Shown: piece by piece, positions 15,314 to 23,786 of the stretch | How the letters are laid out: every line of letters starts with the position of its first letter | Position numbering within the stretch: the first letter of the stretch is position 1 | NCBI GenBank assembly: GCA_910586405.1 | Contig: CAJUII010000008.1 | Coordinates: 1-53,440 of the forward strand | Direction: 5' to 3' | Length of the DNA stretch: 53,440 nt | Origin: an uncultured Lachnospiraceae bacterium | Lineage (GTDB): Bacteria; Bacillota; Clostridia; Lachnospirales; Lachnospiraceae | Notes under the pieces: model-generated | Database searches by the model: none | The model's input: only the letters and a program-made list of their open reading frames with translations | What the model was told of the DNA's origin: nothing | Made by a program: the position numbers and the translations under genes

Positions 15314-16882
15314 TTAATCGTTATCTATATCCATCATATCCATATCATCATCCAGAAGGTTCTTTGCCTTATATCCCTGACCTGGCTGTGGACCTGCGCC
15401 GCCCTGCGGACGCCTTGCGGGCTGTGGCGCACCCTGCGGACGCCTTACCGGCTGTGGACCTGCCCCTGGCTGCGGTCTTGCGCCGCCGACAGATGGACCT
15501 GCCCCCTGTGGACGTCTTATTGGCTGCGGCTCCTGCGGTGCCGGTCCATTCTGCGGACGTCTCATTGGCTGCGGACCTGCGCCACCCTGCGGATGTCTGA
15601 TCGGTTGTCCCTGAGACATTGGCCGCTCCGCCGGATTTCCCTGCGGACGTCTAACTGGCTGCGGACCTGCTGCACCCTGCGGACGTCTGACCGGCTGCGG
15701 GCCTGCTGCACCCTGCGGACGCCGAATCGGCTGCGGTTCCTCCTCCATCTCCTCCAAGTCCTCAATGTCATCATCGGAATCCTCGTCCTCGTCATCATAA
15801 CCCTTATAGGAATCTCCGCGCTCTCTGGACTTGAGCAACAACAATCCTATCACTGCCACCAATATGATAATGATAACCACCAGCACAATGACAGAGATCA
15901 GCCCTCCCGGCACACTCTTTGGCGTCTCTATGCCTTCCATCGCATAGACATATGGCTGGCAGATATTCATACTTATATTGACAAGACACCAGCCTTCCTC
16001 TCCGCTTGGCATCTGCGCATAGCAAATGATATATCCCTCGTCATTTTGATATCCGTCATACTCCTGATCATCGCCAGGCAGCTTAAACTTAAACGCCTCA
16101 AATCCCTGCATGATATAGGGCGGCTCCTCATCCACGTTTATAGGCTGAAAGCTGCTACTTGGCTGTTGATCTGGTTCTGGCTGCTCCTCCGGCTGTTGGT
16201 CCGGTTCTGGCTGCTCCTCTGGCTGCTGCTCTTCCCCCGGATTCGCCTCTCCATTAATCTCAGAAGATACTGAATCTGCGGGAATATTGTCGGATGTAAC
16301 CAAATCAGACCGGACATACCCTGTCACCTCTTTGTCCTGATAAGTAAAAGACACTTGATACCATTTCATGCCATCGCTTCCTGTCGTCTCGCCCTGCACT
16401 GTCAAAACCATTCCGCGGTTTGCAGTGGCTACCGGATCGCCATTCGTAGAGGCGTCTTTTCTGATATTCGCCTTGTTGATTACAGCTACTTTTTTGGCAT
16501 CTGCTGAGGTGTTTGTCGATGCCGACGCATCCGATCCCGTCGATCCCGCAGAGCCATCAACAGTCTTTAGCGATGCACCATCCTTGAGCTTCACAAGATT
16601 TCCACGGATATACCCTTTGGTGTTCGAATCCACATAAACCTGATACCACTCCTGTCCGTCCGTACCTGTTGTCTTGCCTATGATATCGACTGTCTTCCCC
16701 TGTGCCACACTTCCAAGCTGCTCACTGTTTGGATCTGCCGAAGCCCTGATCCGCGCACTTTTCACAGATATTGTTCCCTGTTCATCGGCAAAGCATACCA
16801 TCCCGATACTCATTACCATACAGAACAGCACTGTCATTAATGCCGCAATGTGCTTTAATATGTTTCTTTTGTTCTCTCTCAT
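15314..16882 (-). CDS. Membrane protein with two SH3b domains and cytoplasmic RRPQG repeats
   Basis: 522 residues. A signal peptide (HIAALMTVLFCMVMSIGMVCFA) precedes two bacterial SH3 domains (about 37-98, GTISVKSARIRASADPNSEQ, and 133-200, VAVINKANIRKDASTNGDPV), each with the GxxWYxV pattern. A Glu/Pro/Gln linker with EEQPEPDQQP repeats and about 80 unassigned residues follow. One transmembrane segment lies near 323-349 (ISVIVLVVIIIILVAVIGLL), then an acidic stretch (DDEDEDSDDDIEDLEEMEEE) and about 120 residues of PQP-x-RRPQG repeats, ending in DDDMDMMDIDND. The expected topology is SH3b outside and repeats inside. SH3b domains often bind cell wall; the tail function is unknown. It starts 15 bases after purD ends. 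Confidence 0.85.
   Translation of the reverse strand: MRENKRNILKHIAALMTVLFCMVMSIGMVCFADEQGTISVKSARIRASADPNSEQLGSVAQGKTVDIIGKTTGTDGQEWYQVYVDSNTKGYIRGNLVKLKDGASLKTVDGSAGSTGSDASASTNTSADAKKVAVINKANIRKDASTNGDPVATANRGMVLTVQGETTGSDGMKWYQVSFTYQDKEVTGYVRSDLVTSDNIPADSVSSEINGEANPGEEQQPEEQPEPDQQPEEQPEPDQQPSSSFQPINVDEEPPYIMQGFEAFKFKLPGDDQEYDGYQNDEGYIICYAQMPSGEEGWCLVNISMNICQPYVYAMEGIETPKSVPGGLISVIVLVVIIIILVAVIGLLLLKSRERGDSYKGYDDEDEDSDDDIEDLEEMEEEPQPIRRPQGAAGPQPVRRPQGAAGPQPVRRPQGNPAERPMSQGQPIRHPQGGAGPQPMRRPQNGPAPQEPQPIRRPQGAGPSVGGARPQPGAGPQPVRRPQGAPQPARRPQGGAGPQPGQGYKAKNLLDDDMDMMDIDND
15383..15745 (-). repeat. Degenerate tandem repeats encoding PQPVRRPQGAAG-like units
   Basis: The 3' part of the SH3b protein gene consists of about ten 30-40 base units coding for variants of PQP(I/V/M)RRPQG(A/G)AG. 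Two adjacent units are almost identical. GC content is higher than in the flanking genes. The repeats also leave the opposite strand open over hundreds of bases, which is an artefact. Confidence 0.85.
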
Positions 16883-16897
16883 CCCTATACTCCCTGT

Positions 16898-18172
16898 CTA
16901 CGCCTCATCGATCGCTTTGCCGATATCATGGCGCATGTACTTATTGTCAAAGTCAACCCACGCCGTCGCCGCATAAGCGTTCGCCCTTGCTTCTTTTAGA
17001 TCAGCGCCCTTTGCCGTCACTCCCAGCACACGTCCGCCGTTTGTGACAAACCTGCCGTTCTCGTCCAGCTTTGTCCCTGCGTGGAAACAATAATAGCCAT
17101 CCTTCCCATCAAACTTCTCAAGCCCTCTGATTTCAAGTCCCTTCTCATAGCTGACAGGATAACCATCACTCGCGAGCACGACACAGACTGCCGCATTGTC
17201 CTCAAACTGAAGATCAACCGTGTCAAGCTTTCCATCAATGCACGCCTCCATAACATCAATGATATCATTTTTCATGCGCGGGAGCACAACCTGCGCCTCA
17301 GGATCTCCAAACCGGGCATTGTACTCTAGCACTTTCGGTCCGTTTGGCGTCAGCATCAACCCAAAGAAGATAATTCCCTGAAAGGGTCTGCCCTCTGCTG
17401 CCATGGCATCCACCGTCGCCTGATAGATCTGCTCCTGACAAAATTTATCCACCTCATCCGTGTAGAACGGGCTTGGCGAAAAGGTACCCATACCGCCTGT
17501 ATTTAATCCCTGATCGCCATCCTGCGCGCGCTTATGGTCCTGCGCGGAGGTCATCGTCTTGATGGTCCTGCCATCCACATAAGACAGCACAGATACCTCG
17601 CGCCCTGTCATAAATTCTTCGACAACCATTCGGTTCCCCGCTGCGCCAAACTGCTTATCCAGCATGATAGAGCGGACACCCTCCTTTGCCTCCTCCAGCG
17701 TATTGCAGATCAACACGCCCTTTCCGAGTGCCAGCCCATCCGCCTTCAACACAATCGGATACTGTGCTGTCTCCAGATAGGCAAGTGCTTCGTCCGCATT
17801 CTCAAAAGTTTCATATGCTGCCGTCGGTATATGATACTTTTTCATCAAATCCTTGGAAAAAGCCTTAGACCCTTCGAGAATCGCCGCATTCTTCCGCGGT
17901 CCAAACACCCTCAGTCCGGCAGCTTCAAACGCATCGACCACACCGGCAACCAGTGGATCATCCATGCCAATAATCGTCAGATCGATCTGCTGCTCTTTCG
18001 CGAAGGCAACAAGCTTGTCAAACTCCATGGCGCCAATCGCCGCGCACTCCGCAATCTGTCCAATCCCTGCATTGCCGGGCGCACAATAAATCTTGTCCAC
18101 CCGCGGGCTTTTGGATACACTTGTGGCGATTGCGTGCTCCCGACCACCGCTTCCTACGATTAAAACTTTCAT
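16898..18172 (-). CDS. purD: Phosphoribosylamine-glycine ligase
   Basis: 424 residues, full length for PurD (GAR synthetase). It begins MKVLIVGSGGREHAIA, then has the ATP-grasp region (PIVLKADGLALGKGV, VEEFMTGREVSVLSYVDG), LNTGGMGTFSPSPFYT and EYNARFGDPEAQVVLPRM. It catalyses the second step of purine synthesis, joining glycine to 5-phosphoribosylamine. Its start overlaps the purN stop codon by four bases (ATGA), indicating coupled translation. Confidence 0.97.
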   Translation of the reverse strand: MKVLIVGSGGREHAIATSVSKSPRVDKIYCAPGNAGIGQIAECAAIGAMEFDKLVAFAKEQQIDLTIIGMDDPLVAGVVDAFEAAGLRVFGPRKNAAILEGSKAFSKDLMKKYHIPTAAYETFENADEALAYLETAQYPIVLKADGLALGKGVLICNTLEEAKEGVRSIMLDKQFGAAGNRMVVEEFMTGREVSVLSYVDGRTIKTMTSAQDHKRAQDGDQGLNTGGMGTFSPSPFYTDEVDKFCQEQIYQATVDAMAAEGRPFQGIIFFGLMLTPNGPKVLEYNARFGDPEAQVVLPRMKNDIIDVMEACIDGKLDTVDLQFEDNAAVCVVLASDGYPVSYEKGLEIRGLEKFDGKDGYYCFHAGTKLDENGRFVTNGGRVLGVTAKGADLKEARANAYAATAWVDFDNKYMRHDIGKAIDEA

Positions 18173-18795
18173 TCTGGTATTCTGTCCTTTCTATATAAAT
18201 CAGGTACTTGTCCGTTTGCGATCATATGGATCGCCTGCGGCAGTATCACCCACTCTGCCTGCTCCATCACACGCCGCTGAAGTGTCGTTGGCGTGTCGTT
18301 TGGCAGTACATCCACCGCCTTCTGCAACAAGATTGGTCCCGTGTCTGTCCCCTCATCTACAAAGTGCACCGTGGCACCTGTCACCTTGACGCCGCGTTCC
18401 AATGCCGCCTCATGCACCCGCAGCCCATAATAACCTTTCCCGCAAAAAGAGGGAATCAGTGAGGGATGAATGTTGATGATGCGCCCTTCATACCGCTGTA
18501 TCATCTCGGGAGGAATCACAACCAGAAATCCTGCAAGCACAATCAAATCCGGTCTAGCCTCCTCCACACACCGCAGAAACGCCTCGTTAAAAAGCTCCCT
18601 ACTGTCATAATCCTTAGGGGATACGGCAACAGCGTCAATTCCCTTGGCCCTTGCCCGCTCAAGCGCATAGGCGCTCTTGTTGTTGCTGATCACCCTGACA
18701 AGCTGCGCATTGGTGATCCTGCCCTCATCCATCGCGTCCATAATTGCCTGTAGGTTCGTGCCGCCGCCGGACACGCACACACATACGCTTAGCAT
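18169..18795 (-). CDS. purN: Phosphoribosylglycinamide formyltransferase
   Basis: 208 residues. Family motifs: VCVSGGGTNLQAIMDA, SNNKSAYALERA, LAGFLVVIPPEMI, INIHPSLIPSF (catalytic His) and VTGATVHFVDEGTDTGPI. It uses 10-formyl-tetrahydrofolate to formylate GAR, step three of purine synthesis. It overlaps purM by seven bases and purD by four. Confidence 0.97.
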   Translation of the reverse strand: MLSVCVCVSGGGTNLQAIMDAMDEGRITNAQLVRVISNNKSAYALERARAKGIDAVAVSPKDYDSRELFNEAFLRCVEEARPDLIVLAGFLVVIPPEMIQRYEGRIINIHPSLIPSFCGKGYYGLRVHEAALERGVKVTGATVHFVDEGTDTGPILLQKAVDVLPNDTPTTLQRRVMEQAEWVILPQAIHMIANGQVPDLYRKDRIPE

Positions 18796-19814
18796 ATCGT
18801 TACTCCTTTTTCGCCGTCTTTGATCTCACCGATGACATAACAGTTTTCGCCGGCATCCCGCACAGCCTGCATCGCCTTGTCCACCTCAGCGGCATCAACC
18901 GCAACGATCATGCCAATTCCCATATTGTACGTATTGTACATCATATGCTCCTCGATTCCGCCCTTTTCCTGCAACAGCTTGAAAATTGCCGGCACCTCAT
19001 AGCTGTCCTTCTGAATGACGGCATGTACACCGTCATGGAGCATCCTCGGCACATTCTCATAAAATCCGCCGCCCGTGATATGGCTGCACGCCTTGATGGT
19101 CACACCGGCATCCCGAATGCCCTTTAGCGCTTTCACATAGATGATTGTCGGCTCAAGCAGCGTCTCTCCCAGCGTCTTACCAAGCTCCTCATAATAAGTA
19201 TCCAAGCTCTCCTTGGTCATCTCAAACACCTTTCTGATTAGAGAGAATCCATTGCTGTGCACTCCGCTTGACGCGATGCCAATCAACACATCCCCGGCCT
19301 TGAGATCTGCCCCTGTGATCAGGTCCTTCTCGTCAACCACACCGACCGCAAAGCCTGCGAGATCATACTCGTCCTCCGGCATCAATCCCGGATGCTCTGC
19401 TGTCTCGCCGCCAATGAGCGCCGCGCCGCACTGCTTGCAGCCGACTGCCACCCCCTTGACGATGCTCGCAATCTTCTCAGGCTCATTCTTTCCACACGCA
19501 ATATAATCCAGGAAAAATAATGGCTCACCGCCCGCGCAGGCGATATCGTTGACACACATTGCCACACAGTCTATGCCAACCGTGTCATGCCGATCCATCA
19601 AAAATGCCAGCTTTATCTTGGTTCCAACTCCGTCTGTACCAGAGACAAGCGTTGGCTTTTCCATGCTCTTGATCTTCTCCAGAGAGAACGCTCCCGAAAA
19701 CCCGCCAATCCCGCCAAGCACTTCTGGACGCATTGTCTCTTTCACATATTTTTTCATCAACTCCACGGACTGATATCCAGCTTCAATATCAACACCTGCG
19801 TTCTTGTAATCCAT
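18789..19814 (-). CDS. purM: Phosphoribosylformylglycinamidine cyclo-ligase
   Basis: 341 residues. PurM motifs: DYKNAGVDIEAGYQSVELMK, LVSGTDGVGTKIKLA, VAMCVNDIACAGGEPLFFLDY, LIGGETAEHPG and ACSHITGGGFYENVPRM. It makes aminoimidazole ribotide, step five of purine synthesis. AAGGAGG precedes the ATG at 19814; purE ends 34 bases upstream. Confidence 0.97.
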   Translation of the reverse strand: MDYKNAGVDIEAGYQSVELMKKYVKETMRPEVLGGIGGFSGAFSLEKIKSMEKPTLVSGTDGVGTKIKLAFLMDRHDTVGIDCVAMCVNDIACAGGEPLFFLDYIACGKNEPEKIASIVKGVAVGCKQCGAALIGGETAEHPGLMPEDEYDLAGFAVGVVDEKDLITGADLKAGDVLIGIASSGVHSNGFSLIRKVFEMTKESLDTYYEELGKTLGETLLEPTIIYVKALKGIRDAGVTIKACSHITGGGFYENVPRMLHDGVHAVIQKDSYEVPAIFKLLQEKGGIEEHMMYNTYNMGIGMIVAVDAAEVDKAMQAVRDAGENCYVIGEIKDGEKGVTIC

Positions 19815-19848
19815 AATTTCCTCCTTATTCTATATGATCTGTTATCAT

Positions 19849-20358
19849 TTACTTCTTCAGATATTCCTGACAGCCAATCTCCTGAAGCCTTGCATCCTTT
19901 GCCAAGACCTGATCTTTTAGTTTCGCAGCATACTCCTTCACCTTTTCCAGCAGCGCGCTGTCCGATGTCGCGAGAATCTTTGCCGCTAGAAGTCCTGCAT
20001 TCGCACCGCCATTGATCGCTACCGTCGCCACTGGGATGCCAGACGGCATCTGCACGATAGAATACAATGAATCGCGTCCGCCCAGCGATGTCGTGTGCAT
20101 CGGGATACCGATGACAGGCATCGGAAAAATCGCTGCGCACATGCCCGGCAGATGTGCAGCCATCCCCGCTCCGGCAATGATCACCTTAAAGCCATTTTCC
20201 TCCGCCGACTTTGCATACGCATAAAACACATCTGGCTCCCTGTGGGCTGAGATGATTCTCATCTCATAGGAAATGCCCAGCTCATCTAGGATTTCTGCCG
20301 CCTTTGCCATAATGGGCATATCTGAATCAGACCCCATCACAATACCAACCTGTGCCAT
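19849..20358 (-). CDS. purE: N5-carboxyaminoimidazole ribonucleotide mutase
   Basis: 169 residues, class I PurE: GIVMGSDSDMPIM, RIISAHREPD, GAGMAAHLPGMCA and VIGIPMHTTSLGGRDSLYSIVQMP. It performs the CAIR-forming step. No purK gene is next to it. It begins the purE-M-N-D order and has its own candidate promoter. Confidence 0.96.
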   Translation of the reverse strand: MAQVGIVMGSDSDMPIMAKAAEILDELGISYEMRIISAHREPDVFYAYAKSAEENGFKVIIAGAGMAAHLPGMCAAIFPMPVIGIPMHTTSLGGRDSLYSIVQMPSGIPVATVAINGGANAGLLAAKILATSDSALLEKVKEYAAKLKDQVLAKDARLQEIGCQEYLKK

Positions 20359-20387
20359 AACAAACCTCCTTTTCTATAACCTCTTAT

Positions 20388-20416
20388 AGAGTACAAACAA
20401 TACCTTCATCTGTCAA
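20388..20416 (-). promoter_or_regulatory. Candidate internal promoter before purE
   Basis: On the minus strand TTGACA (20411-20416), 17 bases, TACTCT (20388-20393). The 83-base gap is too short for a purine riboswitch and none is visible. Confidence 0.45.
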
Positions 20417-20441
20417 TAAATTCTTCTAAATTTTGACAAAT

Positions 20442-22517
20442 TTAATCATTTTCAAAGGGTGCATTCAATGCCTGTGTGCCCTCCAGCACAAATCTGCCGT
20501 TTTCGATGATCGTATATGCCGCCCCGTCTCTGTCATATGCCGTGATCGAACCCAGCTCATCATAAGGAATCGTGATGTCTGTATGACAGGCAAAGTACGC
20601 TTTTGACGAATCCGTTTTTCTGAGGATCGAGATGGCATTGTCCTTCGCCACAATCTCCTTGCCATCCTCATTGTACACTCTGACCTCCTCACTTCTGACA
20701 TAACAGGTATCACCCACCGCAAAATGCGGACCGGTCTTCTCAGCGATCAGTATCGGGAAAAGATTGGCGATATCGTATTTCTTGGCAGTCATATAGGCGG
20801 TCGTATTCGTTCCGATCGCAAACTCTCCCATCGGTAAAGACTCGTGATTATAAAAAACATTTTCCTTGATATACGACTGATTCTTTTCCTCCTCGTCAAA
20901 ATTCTTACAGGTATATGCCGCTGTCATACCATCCTCAAAATCAATCTCTAAATCATGATATTCCAGCCCATTCAAAAATACACGGCTGACATGAAGCTTT
21001 CCGTTTGTCCCCTTAAGCACAGGTGTAGTAAATACCTCGCCGACAGGGATATTGACATCGGCAACACAATTCTCAAATATCGATTCCTTCTCAGGATTCG
21101 AAAGCTCATAGAGTGCGACACGCAAATCCGTCCTATTGCCGTTCATCCCCCTGATCTCCACATAAGACGCCTTGTCAAGTGTGGCGATGATCGTTGACTG
21201 TATGCGCTCATAGGTCTTGTAATCCAACGTATTTAATCGGATTGTCTCGTCAAATATCTCTGAAAAGTGTTCGCCAATATCTGGAACAGGAAATGCAATG
21301 ATCGTAAAACTCCGCTCCTCAAAGTTGATGTATCTGCTTAAGATGTCCTGTGATGCTCCCTGCAATTCAGCAGACATTTTCTGTTGTTCTGGATTCAGCT
21401 TGCATGCCTCACTCTTGGCCACAGGCGCAAACGGCGTCTCACCAAACACCTCGATCACCGCCGGACCTGCGTACACTGCCGCCTTTTCTTTCTCCTGCTC
21501 ACACGCAAACCGAAGCGCCTCAAGATTCCTGTTCATCAGCTTTTTATCCATAAACAGCGCATTGTCATCCTTGTGGTCATACAAAAACTGTTTGTTTGCA
21601 TCTGCGCCAACACAACCATTCCTGCCCATCTTTGATTTATTAAAAATATTGTACCTGCCTCTGGAAATCGTCGGATTCAATCCCAACCGCTCAAAATTTT
21701 GAATCGCAGCCCGCACCACGCGCTCAAACCCTAACATATAGCGGATATCCACGGTCTCCTTTGTACTCAGGTCCACATGCGCCTTGACAAATCCCATGCG
21801 GTATCCCTCTGTGTACGTATCCGCCATCAACTGTATGCGTTCCTGCGGCAGTGCATTCAAATACAAAGCCATCTTTTCAATCTCCGGCGACACGTATTCT
21901 CCATACCGATATAGATATGTCAAATCGTCCAAATCACTGTCCATCACAATCCTGATCAAAAAGTCACAGTCCGTATCGACCAGACAGCGCACTTTATCCC
22001 GGTAAGCTGCCTCAGAATAATCACTCACAAACCAGTACATTGTATCCCTGATATCATCTACGCTTGGCACTGCGGTTTCCTCCGGCAGTGTGAGCAGCTC
22101 TGTCTCAGACTCCAGATATGCAAACGCATTGTAAATCTCCACAAAAAGCTCCATGCGGATAACCATACCCTCATAATCCTTTTCAAAGGCACATGGTATC
22201 ATCGCCCGCATCTCTGTGTACAAAAAAGACAACAGCCTGCCCATGTCCAGACCAAACTTCTCGCAGGCAAATGTCGGATTTGCATAACTGACCTCATAAT
22301 TCGAGCCTATAATATCCGCATACAAAGCCTTGTTCTCCGCCCGAAGCTCCTCTAAGCTGGTCCTCTTAGCCCTGTTGTCACAGGCATCTGCCACCAGCAG
22401 GATAAACTCTGCCGTCTTCTTGAAAAAATCCTTGTAGTCCAGCGCTACATCCTGCATCGCTGCAATCTCGCGGACTCTGCCGCAGGAAAGCGCATATCTT
22501 TCTTCTAAAATATCCAT
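20442..22517 (-). CDS. Aminopeptidase with M29-like C-terminal domain
   Basis: 691 residues. The C-terminal half fits the M29 (AmpS/PepS thermophilic aminopeptidase) family: VEIRGMNGNRTDLRVAL, NVPVGEVFTTPVLKGTNGKL (metal-binding Glu), MGEFAIGTNTTAY and a final active-site histidine region TGPHFAVGDTCYVRSE. About 290 N-terminal residues precede this core and are not part of the usual 410-residue M29 protein; I do not recognise them. The ATG at 22517 overlaps the ribosome-site region of the previous gene's end. It sits between the pyr and pur genes with no obvious pathway link. Confidence 0.82.
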   Translation of the reverse strand: MDILEERYALSCGRVREIAAMQDVALDYKDFFKKTAEFILLVADACDNRAKRTSLEELRAENKALYADIIGSNYEVSYANPTFACEKFGLDMGRLLSFLYTEMRAMIPCAFEKDYEGMVIRMELFVEIYNAFAYLESETELLTLPEETAVPSVDDIRDTMYWFVSDYSEAAYRDKVRCLVDTDCDFLIRIVMDSDLDDLTYLYRYGEYVSPEIEKMALYLNALPQERIQLMADTYTEGYRMGFVKAHVDLSTKETVDIRYMLGFERVVRAAIQNFERLGLNPTISRGRYNIFNKSKMGRNGCVGADANKQFLYDHKDDNALFMDKKLMNRNLEALRFACEQEKEKAAVYAGPAVIEVFGETPFAPVAKSEACKLNPEQQKMSAELQGASQDILSRYINFEERSFTIIAFPVPDIGEHFSEIFDETIRLNTLDYKTYERIQSTIIATLDKASYVEIRGMNGNRTDLRVALYELSNPEKESIFENCVADVNIPVGEVFTTPVLKGTNGKLHVSRVFLNGLEYHDLEIDFEDGMTAAYTCKNFDEEEKNQSYIKENVFYNHESLPMGEFAIGTNTTAYMTAKKYDIANLFPILIAEKTGPHFAVGDTCYVRSEEVRVYNEDGKEIVAKDNAISILRKTDSSKAYFACHTDITIPYDELGSITAYDRDGAAYTIIENGRFVLEGTQALNAPFEND

Positions 22518-22519
22518 CT

Positions 22520-22846
22520 CTAACTCACTCCTAAATATAATATCAACCCACTTGCTACCATTGTCAGTACATTCAAAAAAATACCTAAGATCGGAAAAAT
22601 CCTGAAAATATCTTTCTCCATCAATGAACGTATCCCCAAAGCCAGACCTGCCGCTGCATAGATCATAGAAAGCAGCACCACTGCACCATGCTGCATTTGT
22701 GCAGCTCCATCATTCAGATAGGTCAAGTGCACTGCCAGACAGACAGAGCTGGCGGCGATCAGCCCCAATATGGATGACATGATGCCCCACTTGGGATTTT
22801 TCTTATCTGTAAAAATATATCCCTCTTTACTAAAAATCCTGAACAT
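22520..22846 (-). CDS. Small membrane protein of unknown function (108 aa)
   Basis: Three hydrophobic segments (IMSSILGLIAASSVCLAVHL, AVVLLSMIYAAAGLALGI, FPILGIFLNVLTMVASGLIL) follow a short cytoplasmic start (MFRIFSKEGYIFTDKKNPKWG). It resembles a family of small Lachnospiraceae membrane proteins that I recall as DUF6142, but that label is from memory. The next gene starts two bases after its stop. Confidence 0.75.
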   Translation of the reverse strand: MFRIFSKEGYIFTDKKNPKWGIMSSILGLIAASSVCLAVHLTYLNDGAAQMQHGAVVLLSMIYAAAGLALGIRSLMEKDIFRIFPILGIFLNVLTMVASGLILYLGVS

Positions 22847-22866
22847 TGAACGCCCTCGCTATATCT

Positions 22867-22906
22867 GCATGGGAAATGGGCATTCCGTCTGAAATGCCCA
22901 CCATGC
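22867..22906 (-). other. Two-part hairpin between the small membrane-protein genes
   Basis: Outer arms GCATGG/CCATGC (22867-22872, 22901-22906) enclose inner arms TGGGCATT/AATGCCCA (22877-22884, 22893-22900). There is no T-run, so it is more likely an mRNA processing or stability element than a terminator. Confidence 0.55.
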
Positions 22907-22918
22907 TAAGGAATTTTC

Positions 22919-23071
22919 CTAAAATAATATCTTTGATTTGCCTGCCAGAAGTCTTCCGCCGCTGATTAGCAGCATTACACCGCTCGTCATTCCCACAACA
23001 ATTGATATCACTCCCAGCACGATCGATAGCGCACCCGACCGCCCCATGGTCTTATAAATTCTCTCGTCCAT
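22919..23071 (-). CDS. Very small membrane protein (50 aa)
   Basis: The ATG at 23071 (MDERIYKTMGRSGALSIV) lies 16 bases after pyrE ends and follows a GGGGGA-type site. One or two hydrophobic segments with a glycine-rich turn (GVISIVVGMTSGVMLLISGG) end in a basic tail. The pattern matches a short membrane protein I recall as common in Lachnospiraceae; function unknown. Confidence 0.65.
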   Translation of the reverse strand: MDERIYKTMGRSGALSIVLGVISIVVGMTSGVMLLISGGRLLAGKSKILF

Positions 23072-23087
23072 CCTAATCCCCCATTCC

Positions 23088-23762
23088 TTATTTTGCACCA
23101 TACTGGGCATAGTAGGTGTCAATCGCTTCCTTCATCGCATCATCAATGAGCACCCTGCCGTTATATTTCCTATTATACAAATGTTCCACAACCTCTTCCA
23201 TCGTGACGATCGCCCCTGTCTCAATCCCGTAAACCTCACGAATCTCTGCAAGTGCATTCTTCTGTGTCCTGCCGCGTTCCTGCCGATTCAGGCTTACCAT
23301 CAGCCCGACAACATCCACATTTGCCTGTTCTTTTAGGATTGGAAAGGTTTCCTCAATCGATTTTCCCGAAGTTGTGACATCCTCGATGATCACAACCCGA
23401 TCGCCGTCATTGAGGTCACTGCCTAGAAGGATTCCCACATCGCCGTGATCCTTGACTTCCTTTCTGTTTGAGCAGTAGCGGATATCCCTGCCGTACAGTT
23501 CGCTGAACGCCATGGTAGTTGCCACCGAGAGCGGAATCCCTTTGTACGCTGGTCCAAAGAGCACGTCAAAGTCAGTGCCATAGTTATCATGAATCGCCTG
23601 TGCATAATATGCGCCGAGTTTCCTGAGCTGAGAACCTGTGACATACGCCCCCGCATTCATAAAAAAGGGCGATTTCCTTCCACTCTTTAGCGTGAACTCA
23701 CCAAACCGCAGTACGTTGCTGTCCACCATAAACTCGATAAATTCTTTCTTGTATTGTTCCAT
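23088..23762 (-). CDS. pyrE: Orotate phosphoribosyltransferase
   Basis: 224 residues. The PRPP-binding motif VVIIEDVTTSGKSIEETFP and FTLKSGRKSPFFMNAG are diagnostic. It converts orotate and PRPP to OMP in pyrimidine synthesis. It follows pyrF by 24 bases, so the last two pathway steps are encoded together. Confidence 0.96.
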   Translation of the reverse strand: MEQYKKEFIEFMVDSNVLRFGEFTLKSGRKSPFFMNAGAYVTGSQLRKLGAYYAQAIHDNYGTDFDVLFGPAYKGIPLSVATTMAFSELYGRDIRYCSNRKEVKDHGDVGILLGSDLNDGDRVVIIEDVTTSGKSIEETFPILKEQANVDVVGLMVSLNRQERGRTQKNALAEIREVYGIETGAIVTMEEVVEHLYNRKYNGRVLIDDAMKEAIDTYYAQYGAK

Positions 23763-23786
23763 TTTCCCCTCTACCTCCGTATCTAT

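Noticed and set aside
15593..16273. 226-codon open frame on the plus strand opposite the SH3b repeat protein
   Set aside because: It arises from the repeats and codon bias of the minus-strand gene, lacks a ribosome site and has a biased Leu/Arg/His composition.
17534..18163. 209-codon open frame opposite purD
   Set aside because: Shadow of purD; no ribosome site or family motif.
20359..20441. Possible purine or PRPP riboswitch before purE
   Set aside because: The 83-base gap has no aptamer-like fold; a simple promoter and ribosome site explain it.
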